DNA from: Chloroflexota bacterium
Lineage (GTDB): Bacteria; Chloroflexota; Anaerolineae; Aggregatilineales; Phototrophicaceae
Direction of reading: 5' to 3'
Assembly (NCBI GenBank): GCA_026709625.1
Contig: JAPOSR010000066.1
Coordinates: 1 to 64,000, forward strand
DNA length: 64,000 nt
Position numbers and translations under genes: made by a program. Shown here one piece after another: positions 16,798 to 28,014 of this stretch (position 1 is its first letter; every line of letters starts with the position of its first letter). The notes below the pieces were generated by a model, which saw only the letters and a list, made by a program, of their open reading frames with translations, had not been told where the DNA came from and searched no databases.

Positions 16798-17946
16798 TCA
16801 GCTGCGCAGAGATTCAAGAAAGGCGATGGCGGCAGTCAGCTGCTCGTCGACTTCACTATCGTCATCTGCCTCAATGATGATATCGGGCACGACGCCGGTT
16901 TGGTCGATGTTGCGCCCGAGTGGCGTCAGATAGCGCCGCACAGTCAAGCGAACCGCCCCGCCATTGGCGACCTCCTGGATAGCCTGCACGGTGCCTTTGC
17001 CAAAGGTCGCCTCGCCAATGATGGTGGCTCGCGCATGGTCTTGCAACGCGCCGGCCAGCAGCTCGGATGCGCTGGCGCTTTCGCTGTCGACCAGCAGCGC
17101 GATGGGGGCGTGAATGCTGGCGCTGCCGCCTGCGCCGCGCGTCTGGCTGGTTTGCCCGTCGCGGTCGACTTGCTGCAAAACGATTTCGTCTTCGATAAAC
17201 AGGCTGGCGACATCGATGGCGCTTTCGATCGTGCCGCCGGGGTTGCCGCGCAGGTCAAAGACCAGCCCGGCTCGCGAAGCCATATCCAGCGCCGCCAGCG
17301 CCGCTTCCAGTTGGCTGCGCGACAGCTTGTGAAAAGCATGCATGGCGATGTAGGCGATGTCGCCATGCAGTTCGTAAGCCACATTGGGCACGACAAAGAC
17401 ATCGCGCACAATATCGAAGGTATGCAGCGCGGCGCCGCGCCTGAATGTGACGCGTACATTCGTGCCGCGCGCGCCGGGCACCAAGGCGCTCAGCTCGTCT
17501 TGTGTGAGTCCCGCCACCGCCTCGCCATCAACCGCATAAAAGATATCGCCGACCAAGACGCCGGCTGCGGCTGCGGGCGAGTCGGGCGCCACCTCCATGA
17601 CCACAATCCCGCCTTGGCTATTTGTCTTGACCATCACGCCGATGCCAGTAAATTCGCCGGAATAGGTATAATCGCGCGCATACACTTCGGGCGCAATGTA
17701 ATAGCTGAATTCATCCCCCAGCGAGTCGACCAAACCTGTCAGCGCGCCGGCGACCAACTGCTCGGCATCGACTTCGTCGATATAGCGCGACTGGATGAGA
17801 GCCCAGGCTTCCCAAAATGGCTGGAAGAGCGGATCATTTTCTGCCTGGCTGAACGGGAGCAGCCCCCCAGCGCCGACTCCCAGCGCGAACGCCAGCAGGA
17901 TGGTCAAAATTGGTCGGGCGCTGCGTGGCGCGCGCAAGCCTGGCAT
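16798..17946 (-). CDS. S41-family C-terminal processing peptidase
   Basis: A 382-residue CtpA-type serine protease. An N-terminal signal/anchor helix (residues 10-28) is followed by the N-terminal helical region with DSLGDEFSYYIAPE, a PDZ domain (GIGVMVKTN... through VGDIFYAVDGEAVAGL), and the catalytic domain with DLRGNPGG, the nucleophile Ser in DSESASASELLAG, and the Lys in GEATFGKGTVQ. It is exported and trims C-termini of envelope proteins. A GGGGGAG ribosome-binding site precedes the ATG. It diverges from the CoA-transferase alpha gene, with which it shares a 115-bp promoter region. Confidence 0.92.
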   Translation of the reverse strand: MPGLRAPRSARPILTILLAFALGVGAGGLLPFSQAENDPLFQPFWEAWALIQSRYIDEVDAEQLVAGALTGLVDSLGDEFSYYIAPEVYARDYTYSGEFTGIGVMVKTNSQGGIVVMEVAPDSPAAAAGVLVGDIFYAVDGEAVAGLTQDELSALVPGARGTNVRVTFRRGAALHTFDIVRDVFVVPNVAYELHGDIAYIAMHAFHKLSRSQLEAALAALDMASRAGLVFDLRGNPGGTIESAIDVASLFIEDEIVLQQVDRDGQTSQTRGAGGSASIHAPIALLVDSESASASELLAGALQDHARATIIGEATFGKGTVQAIQEVANGGAVRLTVRRYLTPLGRNIDQTGVVPDIIIEADDDSEVDEQLTAAIAFLESLRS

Positions 17947-17965
17947 CGCCTCTCCCCCGGTCGGC

Positions 17966-17994
17966 TCGACCTTTGCTTACGCTGATAGTATACG
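17966..17994 (+). promoter_or_regulatory. Promoter of the CoA-transferase alpha gene
   Basis: TCGACC (17966-17971), 17 bp, then TATACG (17989-17994), about 67 bp before the ATG at 18062. Its sequence is close to the TTGNCC-N17/18-TATACT pattern seen for polA. The strength is uncertain. Confidence 0.4.
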
Positions 17995-18061
17995 CTATCG
18001 TGGTTTTGCGTTTCTCGGGCGCGGGGCAGATTGCCGCAAATTTGAAGAGGCTGATGCAGCA

Positions 18062-18862
18062 ATGGCCAATACGCTGGTTACCATTGACGAAGCGGCAGAG
18101 GCGGTGCAGGACGGCGGCACATTGGCGCTGGGCGGGATGACGCTCTACCGCAGGCCCGTCGGCTTTGCGCGCGCGCTGCTGCAGCGTGACGAGCTGCCTT
18201 GCGAATTAACCCTGCTCAGCTTCACTGGCGGCATCGAATCTGACCTGTTGATTGGCGCGGGCTGTGTGGCGGCGGTGCGTTCCGCCTATTTTGGGCTGGA
18301 GGCATTTGGCTTGGCGCCGATGTTCACACAATTCGCGCAATCACAGCGGATTCGCGTCATCGAAGAGACCGAAGCGAGCATCGTCATGGGCATGCGCGCG
18401 CAGATCAGCGGCGTCGGCTTTATGCCATCGCGCGCCTGGCTGGGCACCGATCTGCCAGCGCTGCGCCCCGATATTCGCAAAGTGATTGACCCCTACAGCG
18501 GTGGCGAGCTGACCGCCTTTCCCGCCATTGCCTGCGATGTCGCTGTGCTGCATGGGCTGGCTGCCGACCGACACGGCAATGTGCTCATCAACAACAATAT
18601 GGGCATCGACCTGGAGCTGGTCTATCTGGCCGACACGGTCATCGCCACAGTCGAGCGCATCGTGGACAAGCTGGAACGCAGCGCAGACGGCGTCATCATT
18701 CCCTATCCGGGCTGCGCGATGGTCGCCGAGCTGCCGGGCGGCGCCGCGCCGACAAGCTGTTACCCGCTGTATCCATTGGATGGCGCAGCGATACTGCAGT
18801 ACACCGAGGCCTGCCACGCTGGCGACTTTCATGCCTTCCTGCGCGCTTTTCTGCAAAGCTGA
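18062..18862 (+). CDS. CoA-transferase family protein, alpha subunit (GctA/IpdA-like)
   Basis: A 266-residue CoA-transferase family I alpha subunit. Typical segments are DGGTLALGGMTLYRRP near the N-terminus (the oxyanion/nucleotide region), LTLLSFTGGIESDLLIGAG, and PAIACDVAVLHGLAADRHGN near residue 160. It should pair with the beta subunit at 13928-14782, although four genes (three on the opposite strand) separate the two. It is preceded by its own promoter and followed, after 75 bp, by polA with its own promoter, so it is effectively monocistronic. Confidence 0.75.
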   Translation: MANTLVTIDEAAEAVQDGGTLALGGMTLYRRPVGFARALLQRDELPCELTLLSFTGGIESDLLIGAGCVAAVRSAYFGLEAFGLAPMFTQFAQSQRIRVIEETEASIVMGMRAQISGVGFMPSRAWLGTDLPALRPDIRKVIDPYSGGELTAFPAIACDVAVLHGLAADRHGNVLINNNMGIDLELVYLADTVIATVERIVDKLERSADGVIIPYPGCAMVAELPGGAAPTSCYPLYPLDGAAILQYTEACHAGDFHAFLRAFLQS

Positions 18863-18870
18863 CAGCGCGC

Positions 18871-18900
18871 TTGCCACCACTGCGGCAAATCGTCTATACT
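18871..18900 (+). promoter_or_regulatory. polA promoter
   Basis: TTGCCA (18871-18876), 18 bp, TATACT (18895-18900). Transcription would begin near 18907, which rules out the TTG at 18902 as a start codon and argues for a start at 18923 or 18938. Confidence 0.5.
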
Positions 18901-18937
18901 CTTGCCCACTATTCGCTTGCTTGTGCGGGCAGTTGCC

Positions 18938-21730
<2,793 letters not shown>

Positions 21731-21755
21731 TTAACGACCGCAAACGAAATGGCAG

Positions 21756-22682
21756 ATGCAACCGATGAAGCATTTTCTTGACTTGGCGGCTTGCAGCAAA
21801 GAAGAGCTGCAAGACTATTTGGAGCTGGCGCTGCAATTGAAGGCGGAGTGGCGCGCTGGCGGCAACCAGCCGATTCTGCGCGGCAAGACCCTGGGCATGA
21901 TCTTCCAAAAACCATCGCTGCGCACACGTGTCTCGTTTGAGATGGGCATGAAGCACCTGGGCGGCGACGCCATCATGCTTGGTCCGCGCGAGATTGGCTT
22001 GGGCGTCCGCGAAAGCGTGCCCGATGTCGCGCGGGTGCTTTCCAGCTATGTGCAGGGGATTATGGCGCGCGTGTATGACCACGGCGATGTCTTGCAGTTG
22101 GCTCGCTTTTCGCGCGTGCCCGTCATCAACGGCTTGAGCGATGACTATCATCCCTGCCAGGCGCTGGCGGATATGTTGACCATCCACGAGCAATTTGGGA
22201 CATTGCGCGGCGTCAAGCTGGCTTTCGTCGGCGATGGCAACAATGTGGCGGCTTCTGTCGCGCTGGCTTGCGCGCAATTTGGGCTGGACTTCCGCATCGC
22301 CACTCCGGAAGGCTATGAAATGAAAGCGCCCATCCGCGAACAAGCCCTTGAAATTGCCGAGCGCAATGGCTCTTCGCTGCTTATGTGCACACGCCCAGAA
22401 ATGGCGCTGGCAGATGCCGATGTCATCTATACCGACACCTGGATCAGTATGGGGCAAGAAGCAGAATCAGCCGAGCGAATGGATGAGTTTACCGCTTTTC
22501 AGGTCAATGCCAGCTTGCTGCGCTATGCCCGGCCCGACGCCATCGTGATGCACTGCCTGCCAGCTCACCGCGGGCATGAAATCACCGATGAGATCATGGA
22601 TGGCTCGCGCTCGCGCATCTTTGCGCAGGCGGAAAACCGGCTGCATGCCCAGAAAGCCATCCTGGCGCGCCTGCTGGCGTGA
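21756..22682 (+). CDS. argF: Ornithine carbamoyltransferase
   Basis: A 308-residue carbamoyltransferase that makes citrulline from ornithine and carbamoyl phosphate in arginine synthesis. The carbamoyl phosphate loop is FQKPSLRTRVSFE near residue 50; the Leu in place of the usual Thr of STRTR also occurs in other OTCases. DDYHPCQALADMLTIHE and the catalytic MHCLPAHRGHEI with its Cys are present, which separates it from aspartate carbamoyltransferase. It begins 25 bp after polA, so it may be co-transcribed. The ATG at 21765 is an alternative start. No other arginine genes are in the window. Confidence 0.93.
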   Translation: MQPMKHFLDLAACSKEELQDYLELALQLKAEWRAGGNQPILRGKTLGMIFQKPSLRTRVSFEMGMKHLGGDAIMLGPREIGLGVRESVPDVARVLSSYVQGIMARVYDHGDVLQLARFSRVPVINGLSDDYHPCQALADMLTIHEQFGTLRGVKLAFVGDGNNVAASVALACAQFGLDFRIATPEGYEMKAPIREQALEIAERNGSSLLMCTRPEMALADADVIYTDTWISMGQEAESAERMDEFTAFQVNASLLRYARPDAIVMHCLPAHRGHEITDEIMDGSRSRIFAQAENRLHAQKAILARLLA

Positions 22683-22804
22683 CATCGCTGTGGACTGCTG
22701 ACAGGTCTGCTCAATTTGCTGTTAAACTACGGCAACCTGCGCTGTGCAAGCGGGTTTTTCTTTGTAGGCAGGTCCGCGCCGCTCAGTGATTTGGATGATG
22801 TCTC

Positions 22805-23680
22805 GTGGAACAAGTACTGATTATTCTCGAGAGCCTGGCTCTGACCGATATTGTCGATATCGGCATTGTAACTTTGCTATTCTACAGCATCAGCTTGCTC
22901 TTTCGCGGCACGCAGGCGGTCGCGCTCTTTCGTGGCATCGCGCTGCTGGCGATCGGGTTGATCAGCGTTGCGGCGGCGTTGCGGCTGCAAGCGCTTAGCT
23001 GGCTGTTGGCGAACAGTTTGACCGCCTTGGTCATTGCCATTCCGGTCATCTTCCAGCCTGAGATTCGCCGCGTGCTAGAGAGGCTGGGGCGCAGCGCATT
23101 TTTTGGCACGCGCCTGGCACCAGAAGCCACGCGGGTCTCGGTGATTGACGAGATCTATACAGCCGCGACCAAGCTGAGCCGCCGCCGCCATGGCGCGCTC
23201 ATTGTGCTGCAGCGCAACAGCAGCCTGCAAGAATATATTCGCACGGGCGTTGGCGTGGAAGCGGTCGTCTCGGCTGATTTGCTGGCCACGCTCTTTTGGC
23301 CCCGCACCGAGCTGCACGATGGCGCGGTCATCATTGATGACATGGGGCGGATCGCGGCGGCTTCCTGCGTCTTGCCGATCACAGCCAGCCGCAACCTGCC
23401 CAACCCCAACCTCGGCACCCGGCATCGGGCGGCAGTCGGCATCAGCGAAGTGGGCGATGCGCTCTGCGTGGTCGTTTCCGAAGAGACCGGGAAGATCTCG
23501 CTCACCAATGGCGGACGCATGATCCTCGACCTAGAGGCGCAGCGCCTGCGGTTGATCCTGGGCGGCGTCTATGGTCCCGACCAAGCCGACCAGCCATCGC
23601 TGGCGAAGCGAGCGCGCGAACTGCGAGAAGAGTTCATACTGCGTTTGCAGCCGCGCAGCCGACAAAGGGCGCAACCATGA
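22805..23680 (+). CDS. cdaA: Diadenylate cyclase CdaA
   Basis: A 291-residue membrane-bound enzyme converting two ATP to cyclic di-AMP. Three N-terminal transmembrane helices occupy about residues 12-85, followed by the DAC domain with ELHDGAVIIDD (DGA motif) near residue 165 and GTRHRAAVGISE (RHR motif) near 200, both catalytic. It is slightly longer than typical CdaA. It starts at GTG. It overlaps the CdaR-like gene by 4 bp, the conserved cdaA-cdaR arrangement in which the YbbR protein modulates the cyclase. No glmM is downstream; der follows instead. Confidence 0.93.
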   Translation: MEQVLIILESLALTDIVDIGIVTLLFYSISLLFRGTQAVALFRGIALLAIGLISVAAALRLQALSWLLANSLTALVIAIPVIFQPEIRRVLERLGRSAFFGTRLAPEATRVSVIDEIYTAATKLSRRRHGALIVLQRNSSLQEYIRTGVGVEAVVSADLLATLFWPRTELHDGAVIIDDMGRIAAASCVLPITASRNLPNPNLGTRHRAAVGISEVGDALCVVVSEETGKISLTNGGRMILDLEAQRLRLILGGVYGPDQADQPSLAKRARELREEFILRLQPRSRQRAQP

Positions 23681-24969
23681 TCTGGCGCTGGGCACAAACA
23701 AAAGCCGCTGGCAACTTGCTCTGGCTGGGGGTTTCGCTGTTGCTGGCGGTCGGCGTCTGGTATATCGCGGTTACATCGGCAGATCCTATTCAGCAGCGGC
23801 GGTTTTCCAGCGTGCCCATCCAGTTTGTGGAAAGCGACGCGGCTGTCATGACCAATAGCTCAGCCCGCTCGGCAATTGTCACTGTGCAAGGCTCGCAAGC
23901 CTCCCTGCCGCGCCTGGTCGAAGAAATCCAGGTGCGCGCTGATTTGTCGCGACTGGGCCCAGGCGCTCACACCGTGCCACTGGGTGTCAGTGTCGAGCCC
24001 AATGCTTCCGACAACATCCGCAGACCTGTGCTGCGGATCCAGCCTGCGCAGATTGTGGTCGACCTTGAATCAATTGAATCCCGCACAATGGCGATCGAGA
24101 TTGTCATTACTGATCCGCCGCCAATTGGCTATCGTCACGACGAACCGCAACTGGATATCGCCGAAGTCGTGGCCACGAGCGCTGCCAGCCATATGGCGCA
24201 AGTGACGGCGATTCGCGGCGAGCTCGACCTGTCGACCAGCCGCAGCCCGCTCGAACAAGAAGTCCGTCTATATGCAGTAGATGCCGGCGGCGGCCGCTTG
24301 AACAGCGTGACACTAAGCCCGCAAACGGTTCGCGTTTCTGCGCGTGTATCGCGGCGCGACGATGTTCGCCAGTTTTCTGTGCGTCCCAATATCCTGCTGC
24401 ATACGCTGGCAGAAGGCTTTCTGTTCAAAGATTACAGCTATGACCCCGCCTCCATCTTCATCAGTGGCGCGCCCGAGCAGCTGGCGCAGCTTTCCGATAC
24501 CCTGCTTACGGAGCGAATCAGCCTCGCGGGGCATCAAGAGAATTTCGAGTCGACTGTGCCGATCTTGCTGCCCGATGACGACCTGTTTGTCATGGGCGGC
24601 AACAACAACATCACGGTCGCTATTGACATCATTCCCATTATCGTCTCGCGCCAGCTCGACAGCATCAATGTCGACCAATTTGGCTTGAAAGGCGGATTCG
24701 CAGTGACGATCGCGCCCAGGACTGTGTCCGCCATCGTCAATGGTCCGGTTGCGCTGGTCGATTCCTTGACGGCAGCCGATATCCAAGTCAGCGTCGATCT
24801 GGATGGACTCGCGCCCGGCGTATACGACTTGGCACCGTCTATCGCGATTAACCAGGGCGAACTCAGCGAGGCAAATGTATCGCTTTCGCCATCTATTCTG
24901 AATGTTGAAATCACTTCGTCCGCAGCCAGCGACAGCGAGGCCGAACCCGAAGCGCTGTTGGAAGGCTAG
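23677..24969 (+). CDS. cdaR: YbbR-domain protein, CdaR-like regulator of the diadenylate cyclase
   Basis: A 430-residue protein with an N-terminal helix (residues 10-30, NLLWLGVSLLLAVGVWYIAV) and about four extracellular YbbR repeats. Each repeat has a beta-strand pattern ending in a P-x-x-V-x-V segment such as LSPQTVRVSARVS and IAPRTVSAIVNGPVALVD. YbbR proteins partner with CdaA at the membrane. The ATGA overlap with cdaA supports joint translation. It ends with an acidic tail (DSEAEPEALLEG). Confidence 0.85.
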   Translation: MIWRWAQTKAAGNLLWLGVSLLLAVGVWYIAVTSADPIQQRRFSSVPIQFVESDAAVMTNSSARSAIVTVQGSQASLPRLVEEIQVRADLSRLGPGAHTVPLGVSVEPNASDNIRRPVLRIQPAQIVVDLESIESRTMAIEIVITDPPPIGYRHDEPQLDIAEVVATSAASHMAQVTAIRGELDLSTSRSPLEQEVRLYAVDAGGGRLNSVTLSPQTVRVSARVSRRDDVRQFSVRPNILLHTLAEGFLFKDYSYDPASIFISGAPEQLAQLSDTLLTERISLAGHQENFESTVPILLPDDDLFVMGGNNNITVAIDIIPIIVSRQLDSINVDQFGLKGGFAVTIAPRTVSAIVNGPVALVDSLTAADIQVSVDLDGLAPGVYDLAPSIAINQGELSEANVSLSPSILNVEITSSAASDSEAEPEALLEG

Positions 24970-24980
24970 CTCGGCTGTGT

Positions 24981-25010
24981 CTGCCAATTCCGCCGCGCGC
25001 AGACTACAAT
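24981..25010 (+). promoter_or_regulatory. der promoter
   Basis: CTGCCA (24981-24986), 18 bp, TACAAT (25005-25010), 26 bp before the ATG of der. It lies just after the cdaR stop codon. Confidence 0.4.
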
Positions 25011-25035
25011 TTTGCGGCAGACGAGCGTTTGGGGA

Positions 25036-26424
25036 ATGATGGCGCGCAAACCGATTGTCGCCCTGGTGGGCAGACCCAATGTAGGCAAGAGCACGCTTTT
25101 CAATCGACTGGTTGGCGAGCGGCTGGCTGTCACGCATGAGATGCCCGGCACGACGCGCGACCGTCTGCATGGCGAGTCATTCTGGGCAGGTGCCGCTTTT
25201 CAGGTGATCGACACGGGTGGCATCGAAGTCTATCAGCCGAGCGGGGCGCGCGATGAATCGCCCCTGGCCGAGGGCAGCGCGGCTTTCGTGGCTGAGATCA
25301 TTGAACAGGCGCTAATCGCCATTGCCGATGCGGATGTCATCATTCTGCTGGTCGATGCGCAAGTTGGCGTCACGGCAGCCGATGAAGCAATCGCCGAGAT
25401 CTTGCGCCGCAGCGACAAACCCGTGCTGGTGGCCGCCAACAAAATCGACGATCGCCGCTTTCTGGATGAAGCCTACGACTTTTACAGCTTGGGTTTGGAT
25501 GCTGTCGCCGGCATCAGCGCCATTCACGGCTTGGGCGTCGGCGATTTGCTGGACGAGCTGGTCAGCCGCCTGGACGAGCTGGTTGATGACAGAGAAGACG
25601 AAGACGACGAGCGCCTCAAGATCGCCATTGTAGGCCGCCCCAACGCCGGCAAGAGCACCTTGCTCAACAACCTCATCGGCGCCCAGCGCGCCATTGTCAG
25701 CGATGTTGCCGGCACAACCCGCGATGCGATTGATAGCGAAATCAGTTGGTACGGCGAAAAAATTACGCTGATCGACACCGCGGGCATCCGCCGACGGGGG
25801 CGCATCGAAGCGGGAGTCGAGCGCTACAGCGTCATCCGCGCCATGAAAGCGATTGCGCGCAGCGATGTGGCGCTTCTGGTTATCGATGCGCAGTTGGGCC
25901 TTACCGAACAAGATGAGCACATCGCCGGCTATATCATTGAGGAATACAAGAGCCTGGTCATCGTTGTCAACAAGTGGGACGCGCTGGAGAAAGACGCGCA
26001 TACGATGCATCGATTCACCGAGAGCATCCGCGACCGGCTGCATTTTGTGCGGTATGCGCCGATTGTCTTCATCAGCGCGCTGAGCGGGCAACGAATCCAC
26101 CAGGCGCTGGAAGTGGCGCACCGAGTCTGGGAGGCGCGCTTCTTGCGCATCCCAACCGCCGAAGTCAACAAGCTGCTGCGCGAGGCGGTCGAAAAACACC
26201 CCCCGCATGCCAAAGGCAGCAAGCGCTTGAAGTTTCTGTATGCTGCGCAGGTGCGCACCGACCCGCCGCTAATCCTCTTTCATGTCAACGACCCGCGCCA
26301 GGTGCATTTCAGCTACAAGCGCTATTTGGAGAACCAGTTTCGTGAAGCCTTTGAATTTGAAGGCACGCCCATCCGCATGAGCTTTCGTTCGCGCGGCAAC
26401 AAGCGGGCGCTTGAACCAGCATAG
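25036..26424 (+). CDS. der: Ribosome biogenesis GTPase Der (EngA)
   Basis: A 462-residue double-GTPase involved in 50S subunit assembly. G domain 1 begins VALVGRPNVGKSTLFNRL near residue 8, with MPGTTRDR and NKIDD; G domain 2 begins IAIVGRPNAGKSTLLNNL near residue 198, with VAGTTRDAIDS, DTAGIRRRGRI and VVNKWDALEK. A C-terminal KH-like domain holds PPLILFHVNDPRQVHFSYKR. The acidic linker DDREDEDDERLK joins the two G domains. An ATG at 25039 is an equally possible start. Confidence 0.96.
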   Translation: MMARKPIVALVGRPNVGKSTLFNRLVGERLAVTHEMPGTTRDRLHGESFWAGAAFQVIDTGGIEVYQPSGARDESPLAEGSAAFVAEIIEQALIAIADADVIILLVDAQVGVTAADEAIAEILRRSDKPVLVAANKIDDRRFLDEAYDFYSLGLDAVAGISAIHGLGVGDLLDELVSRLDELVDDREDEDDERLKIAIVGRPNAGKSTLLNNLIGAQRAIVSDVAGTTRDAIDSEISWYGEKITLIDTAGIRRRGRIEAGVERYSVIRAMKAIARSDVALLVIDAQLGLTEQDEHIAGYIIEEYKSLVIVVNKWDALEKDAHTMHRFTESIRDRLHFVRYAPIVFISALSGQRIHQALEVAHRVWEARFLRIPTAEVNKLLREAVEKHPPHAKGSKRLKFLYAAQVRTDPPLILFHVNDPRQVHFSYKRYLENQFREAFEFEGTPIRMSFRSRGNKRALEPA

Positions 26425-26449
26425 CGTGGCAATTCCGCCAGGCTTTGCA

Positions 26450-26478
26450 TTGCGATAGCTGGCGGGCAAAACTATAAT
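26450..26478 (+). promoter_or_regulatory. lepB promoter
   Basis: TTGCGA (26450-26455), exactly 17 bp, TATAAT (26473-26478), 38 bp before the GTG start of lepB. One of the best matches to a sigma-70-type promoter in the window. Confidence 0.6.
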
Positions 26479-26516
26479 CGGCGCAGAATCGATCCTGTGC
26501 GCGAAGGGAAGTTCCG

Positions 26517-27083
26517 GTGGCCAGTCATACGGGCGATCTGCCAAGACCGCGCTTGAAGACGTCGGGCTTGCTGATGGAATTGGTCGGCACTGTCGTTTTC
26601 GTGCTGGCGGTCACTGTGCTGTTTGACCTGGCGATACCGCGTTCGCTGGTCGATGGACACAGCATGGAGCCAACTTTTTACGAGCAGGACCGACTGGTCG
26701 TCAGTCGCGTGCATTATCTGCTGGGCCAGCCTGCCCGCGGCGACATCGTGGTCTTCAATTCGCTGCGACCCAGCGAGGCGGCGCGGGGCGTTATGCTAAT
26801 CAAACGTATCATTGGCCTGCCTGGCGATTCGGTCATGATCCGCGATCGTCAGGTGCATATCAATGGCGTGGCGCTTGACGAGCCCTACATCAAAGAGCCC
26901 TGCGAGCGCCGCTGTCGGGATGATCAATGGACCTTGGGCGCGGACGAATACTTCGTTATGGGCGACAACCGCAACAACAGCAACGATTCCCGCGCCTTTG
27001 GACCTGTGCCCCTGCGCAACATAATCGGTGAAGTTGTCTTCCGATATTTTCCGCTGAATACCATCGGGTTGATCGCCCAATAA
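26517..27083 (+). CDS. lepB: Signal peptidase I
   Basis: A 188-residue type I signal peptidase. A single N-terminal membrane helix (residues 18-40, LLMELVGTVVFVLAVTVLF) is followed by the catalytic Ser in VDGHSMEPTFYE, the general-base Lys in MLIKRIIGLPGDSV, and the downstream GDNRNNSNDSRAFGPV box. It cleaves signal peptides of exported proteins outside the membrane. It starts at GTG 26517 with an AAGGGA ribosome-binding site. Confidence 0.94.
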   Translation: MASHTGDLPRPRLKTSGLLMELVGTVVFVLAVTVLFDLAIPRSLVDGHSMEPTFYEQDRLVVSRVHYLLGQPARGDIVVFNSLRPSEAARGVMLIKRIIGLPGDSVMIRDRQVHINGVALDEPYIKEPCERRCRDDQWTLGADEYFVMGDNRNNSNDSRAFGPVPLRNIIGEVVFRYFPLNTIGLIAQ

Positions 27084-27093
27084 GGCGGCTTTC

Positions 27094-27360
27094 ATGACGG
27101 CCAAAGCCCCTGGCTATGCTTGTCCGCGCTGTACAGTTGGGCGCTGCACACCCCAGCGCACAGCATTTTGCGACATGGTGCACGATCAGCTATTTAGCCT
27201 CCCCAATGCGCTTGCCCACGTCTGCGATGTCTGCAACTTTGTCGAATTCGATCAAGAATTGCTCGATGTCTTGTGGGAAAGCCTTTATGGTGGCGCTGCT
27301 CGCGAAGACTCCGTGCCAGCCGTCTCATCAAAGCGCCGCCCAACATTCGACGAAGGATAA
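27094..27360 (+). CDS. Small Zn-ribbon-like protein of unknown function
   Basis: An 88-residue protein with two Cys pairs that could bind zinc: YACPRC near residue 11 and HVCDVC near residue 45, with two further cysteines between. The spacing resembles short YgiT-type or rubredoxin-like zinc knuckles, but I cannot assign a family. The C-terminal 30 residues are low in structure. It begins 10 bp after lepB and probably shares its transcript. Nothing else indicates its role. Confidence 0.55.
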   Translation: MTAKAPGYACPRCTVGRCTPQRTAFCDMVHDQLFSLPNALAHVCDVCNFVEFDQELLDVLWESLYGGAAREDSVPAVSSKRRPTFDEG

Positions 27361-27427
27361 CGCGCATGGCAAGCAAAGCGGGCTGCGGGCGCTGATATGT
27401 CGCATCGGCGCCTTGAGGCACCAGAGG
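27361..27427. other. Short spacer before palindromic repeat copy B
   Basis: This is the first part of the 312-bp gap between the Zn-ribbon gene and tRNA-Glu. The gap is otherwise filled by repeat copy B (27428-27592), a small perfect hairpin (GTGGAA/TTCCAC at 27596-27610) and the tRNA promoter. Confidence 0.4.
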
Positions 27428-27592
27428 TGGAGTGGCGATTTTTGTGGATACGCATTGCCTCCACCCCAAAAATGAGGGAGGAGCTACCATGCTGCGGAAG
27501 CGCAGGAAAAACTCCCCTTCCCTCGTTCTGGGGGCAAGGGGCCGGGGGATGGAGGGCTTGGCGCCCTATCCACGCATCTAGCCACGCCCCAA
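27428..27592 (+). repeat. Dispersed palindromic intergenic repeat, copy B
   Basis: About 165 bp beginning TGGAGTGGCGATTTTTGTGG and ending in an inverted CCTATCCACGCATC. The core contains CTGCGGAAGCGCAGG, AACTCCCCTTCCCTC and GGGGGCAAGGGGCCGGGGGA, shared nearly exactly with copy D in the same orientation. It carries no gene. The imperfect terminal inversion and the intergenic location are those of a MITE-like or REP-type element. Confidence 0.75.
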
Positions 27593-27612
27593 TCTGTGGA
27601 ACTATTCCACTA

Positions 27613-27641
27613 TTGACTCGCAGCGCATTGGCGTATATTGT
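27613..27641 (+). promoter_or_regulatory. Promoter of tRNA-Glu
   Basis: TTGACT (27613-27618), 17 bp, TATTGT (27636-27641), about 30 bp before the tRNA 5' end. A perfect 6-bp hairpin, GTGGAA-CTA-TTCCAC, lies just upstream at 27596-27610. Confidence 0.5.
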
Positions 27642-27672
27642 TTGTTTTGTCGCTGCCGACCAACCGCGCGGA

Positions 27673-27745
27673 GGCCCCTTCGTCTAGCGGCCTAGGATGC
27701 CACCCTTTCAAGGTGGAGACACGGGTTCGAGTCCCGTAGGGGCTA
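27673..27745 (+). tRNA. tRNA-Glu (anticodon TTC)
   Basis: A 73-nt cloverleaf: acceptor GGCCCCT with AGGGGCT (one G-U pair at the end), D-loop GTCTAGCGGCCTAGGA, anticodon stem CCACC/GGTGG with loop CTTTCAA giving anticodon TTC, and T-arm ACGGGTTCGAGTCCCGT. It closely matches bacterial tRNA-Glu. The 3' CCA is not encoded (ACA follows). Confidence 0.95.
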
Positions 27746-27756
27746 CACAAAACTTT

Positions 27757-27782
27757 GGCTGGCGCGTTGCGCGGCCTTCTTT
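27757..27782 (+). terminator. Probable terminator after tRNA-Glu
   Basis: GGCTGGCGC-GTT-GCGCGGCC forms a GC-rich hairpin about 11 nt after the tRNA, followed by TTCTTT. Confidence 0.45.
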
Positions 27783-28014
27783 GCGCAGCTTCCATCAGCA
27801 TTCGCATTTCATTATTCCTTTCGGCTGACGAGCTTTGCGCGCGATGAACCCAAAGACATGTTCATCCGCTATTGGGTGCGCTGGCAGCATTCTGCAGTAT
27901 GATGGAAGTTAAAAAGATCGGGGGCAGGCGGCAAGCATTTTGCAACCCAGTTGATAGTGGTCATGATGCCGGGCAGCGTCACAGCCTGTCTTGAGACAAG
28001 CGCGAGGCATTTTC
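27783..28014. other. Intergenic region before the hydroxyacid dehydrogenase, nothing recognised
   Basis: About 230 bp between the tRNA terminator and the dehydrogenase start, of mixed composition with no convincing reading frame. A CAGTATGAT sequence near 27895 could be a weak -10. I see no repeat copy here. Confidence 0.35.
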
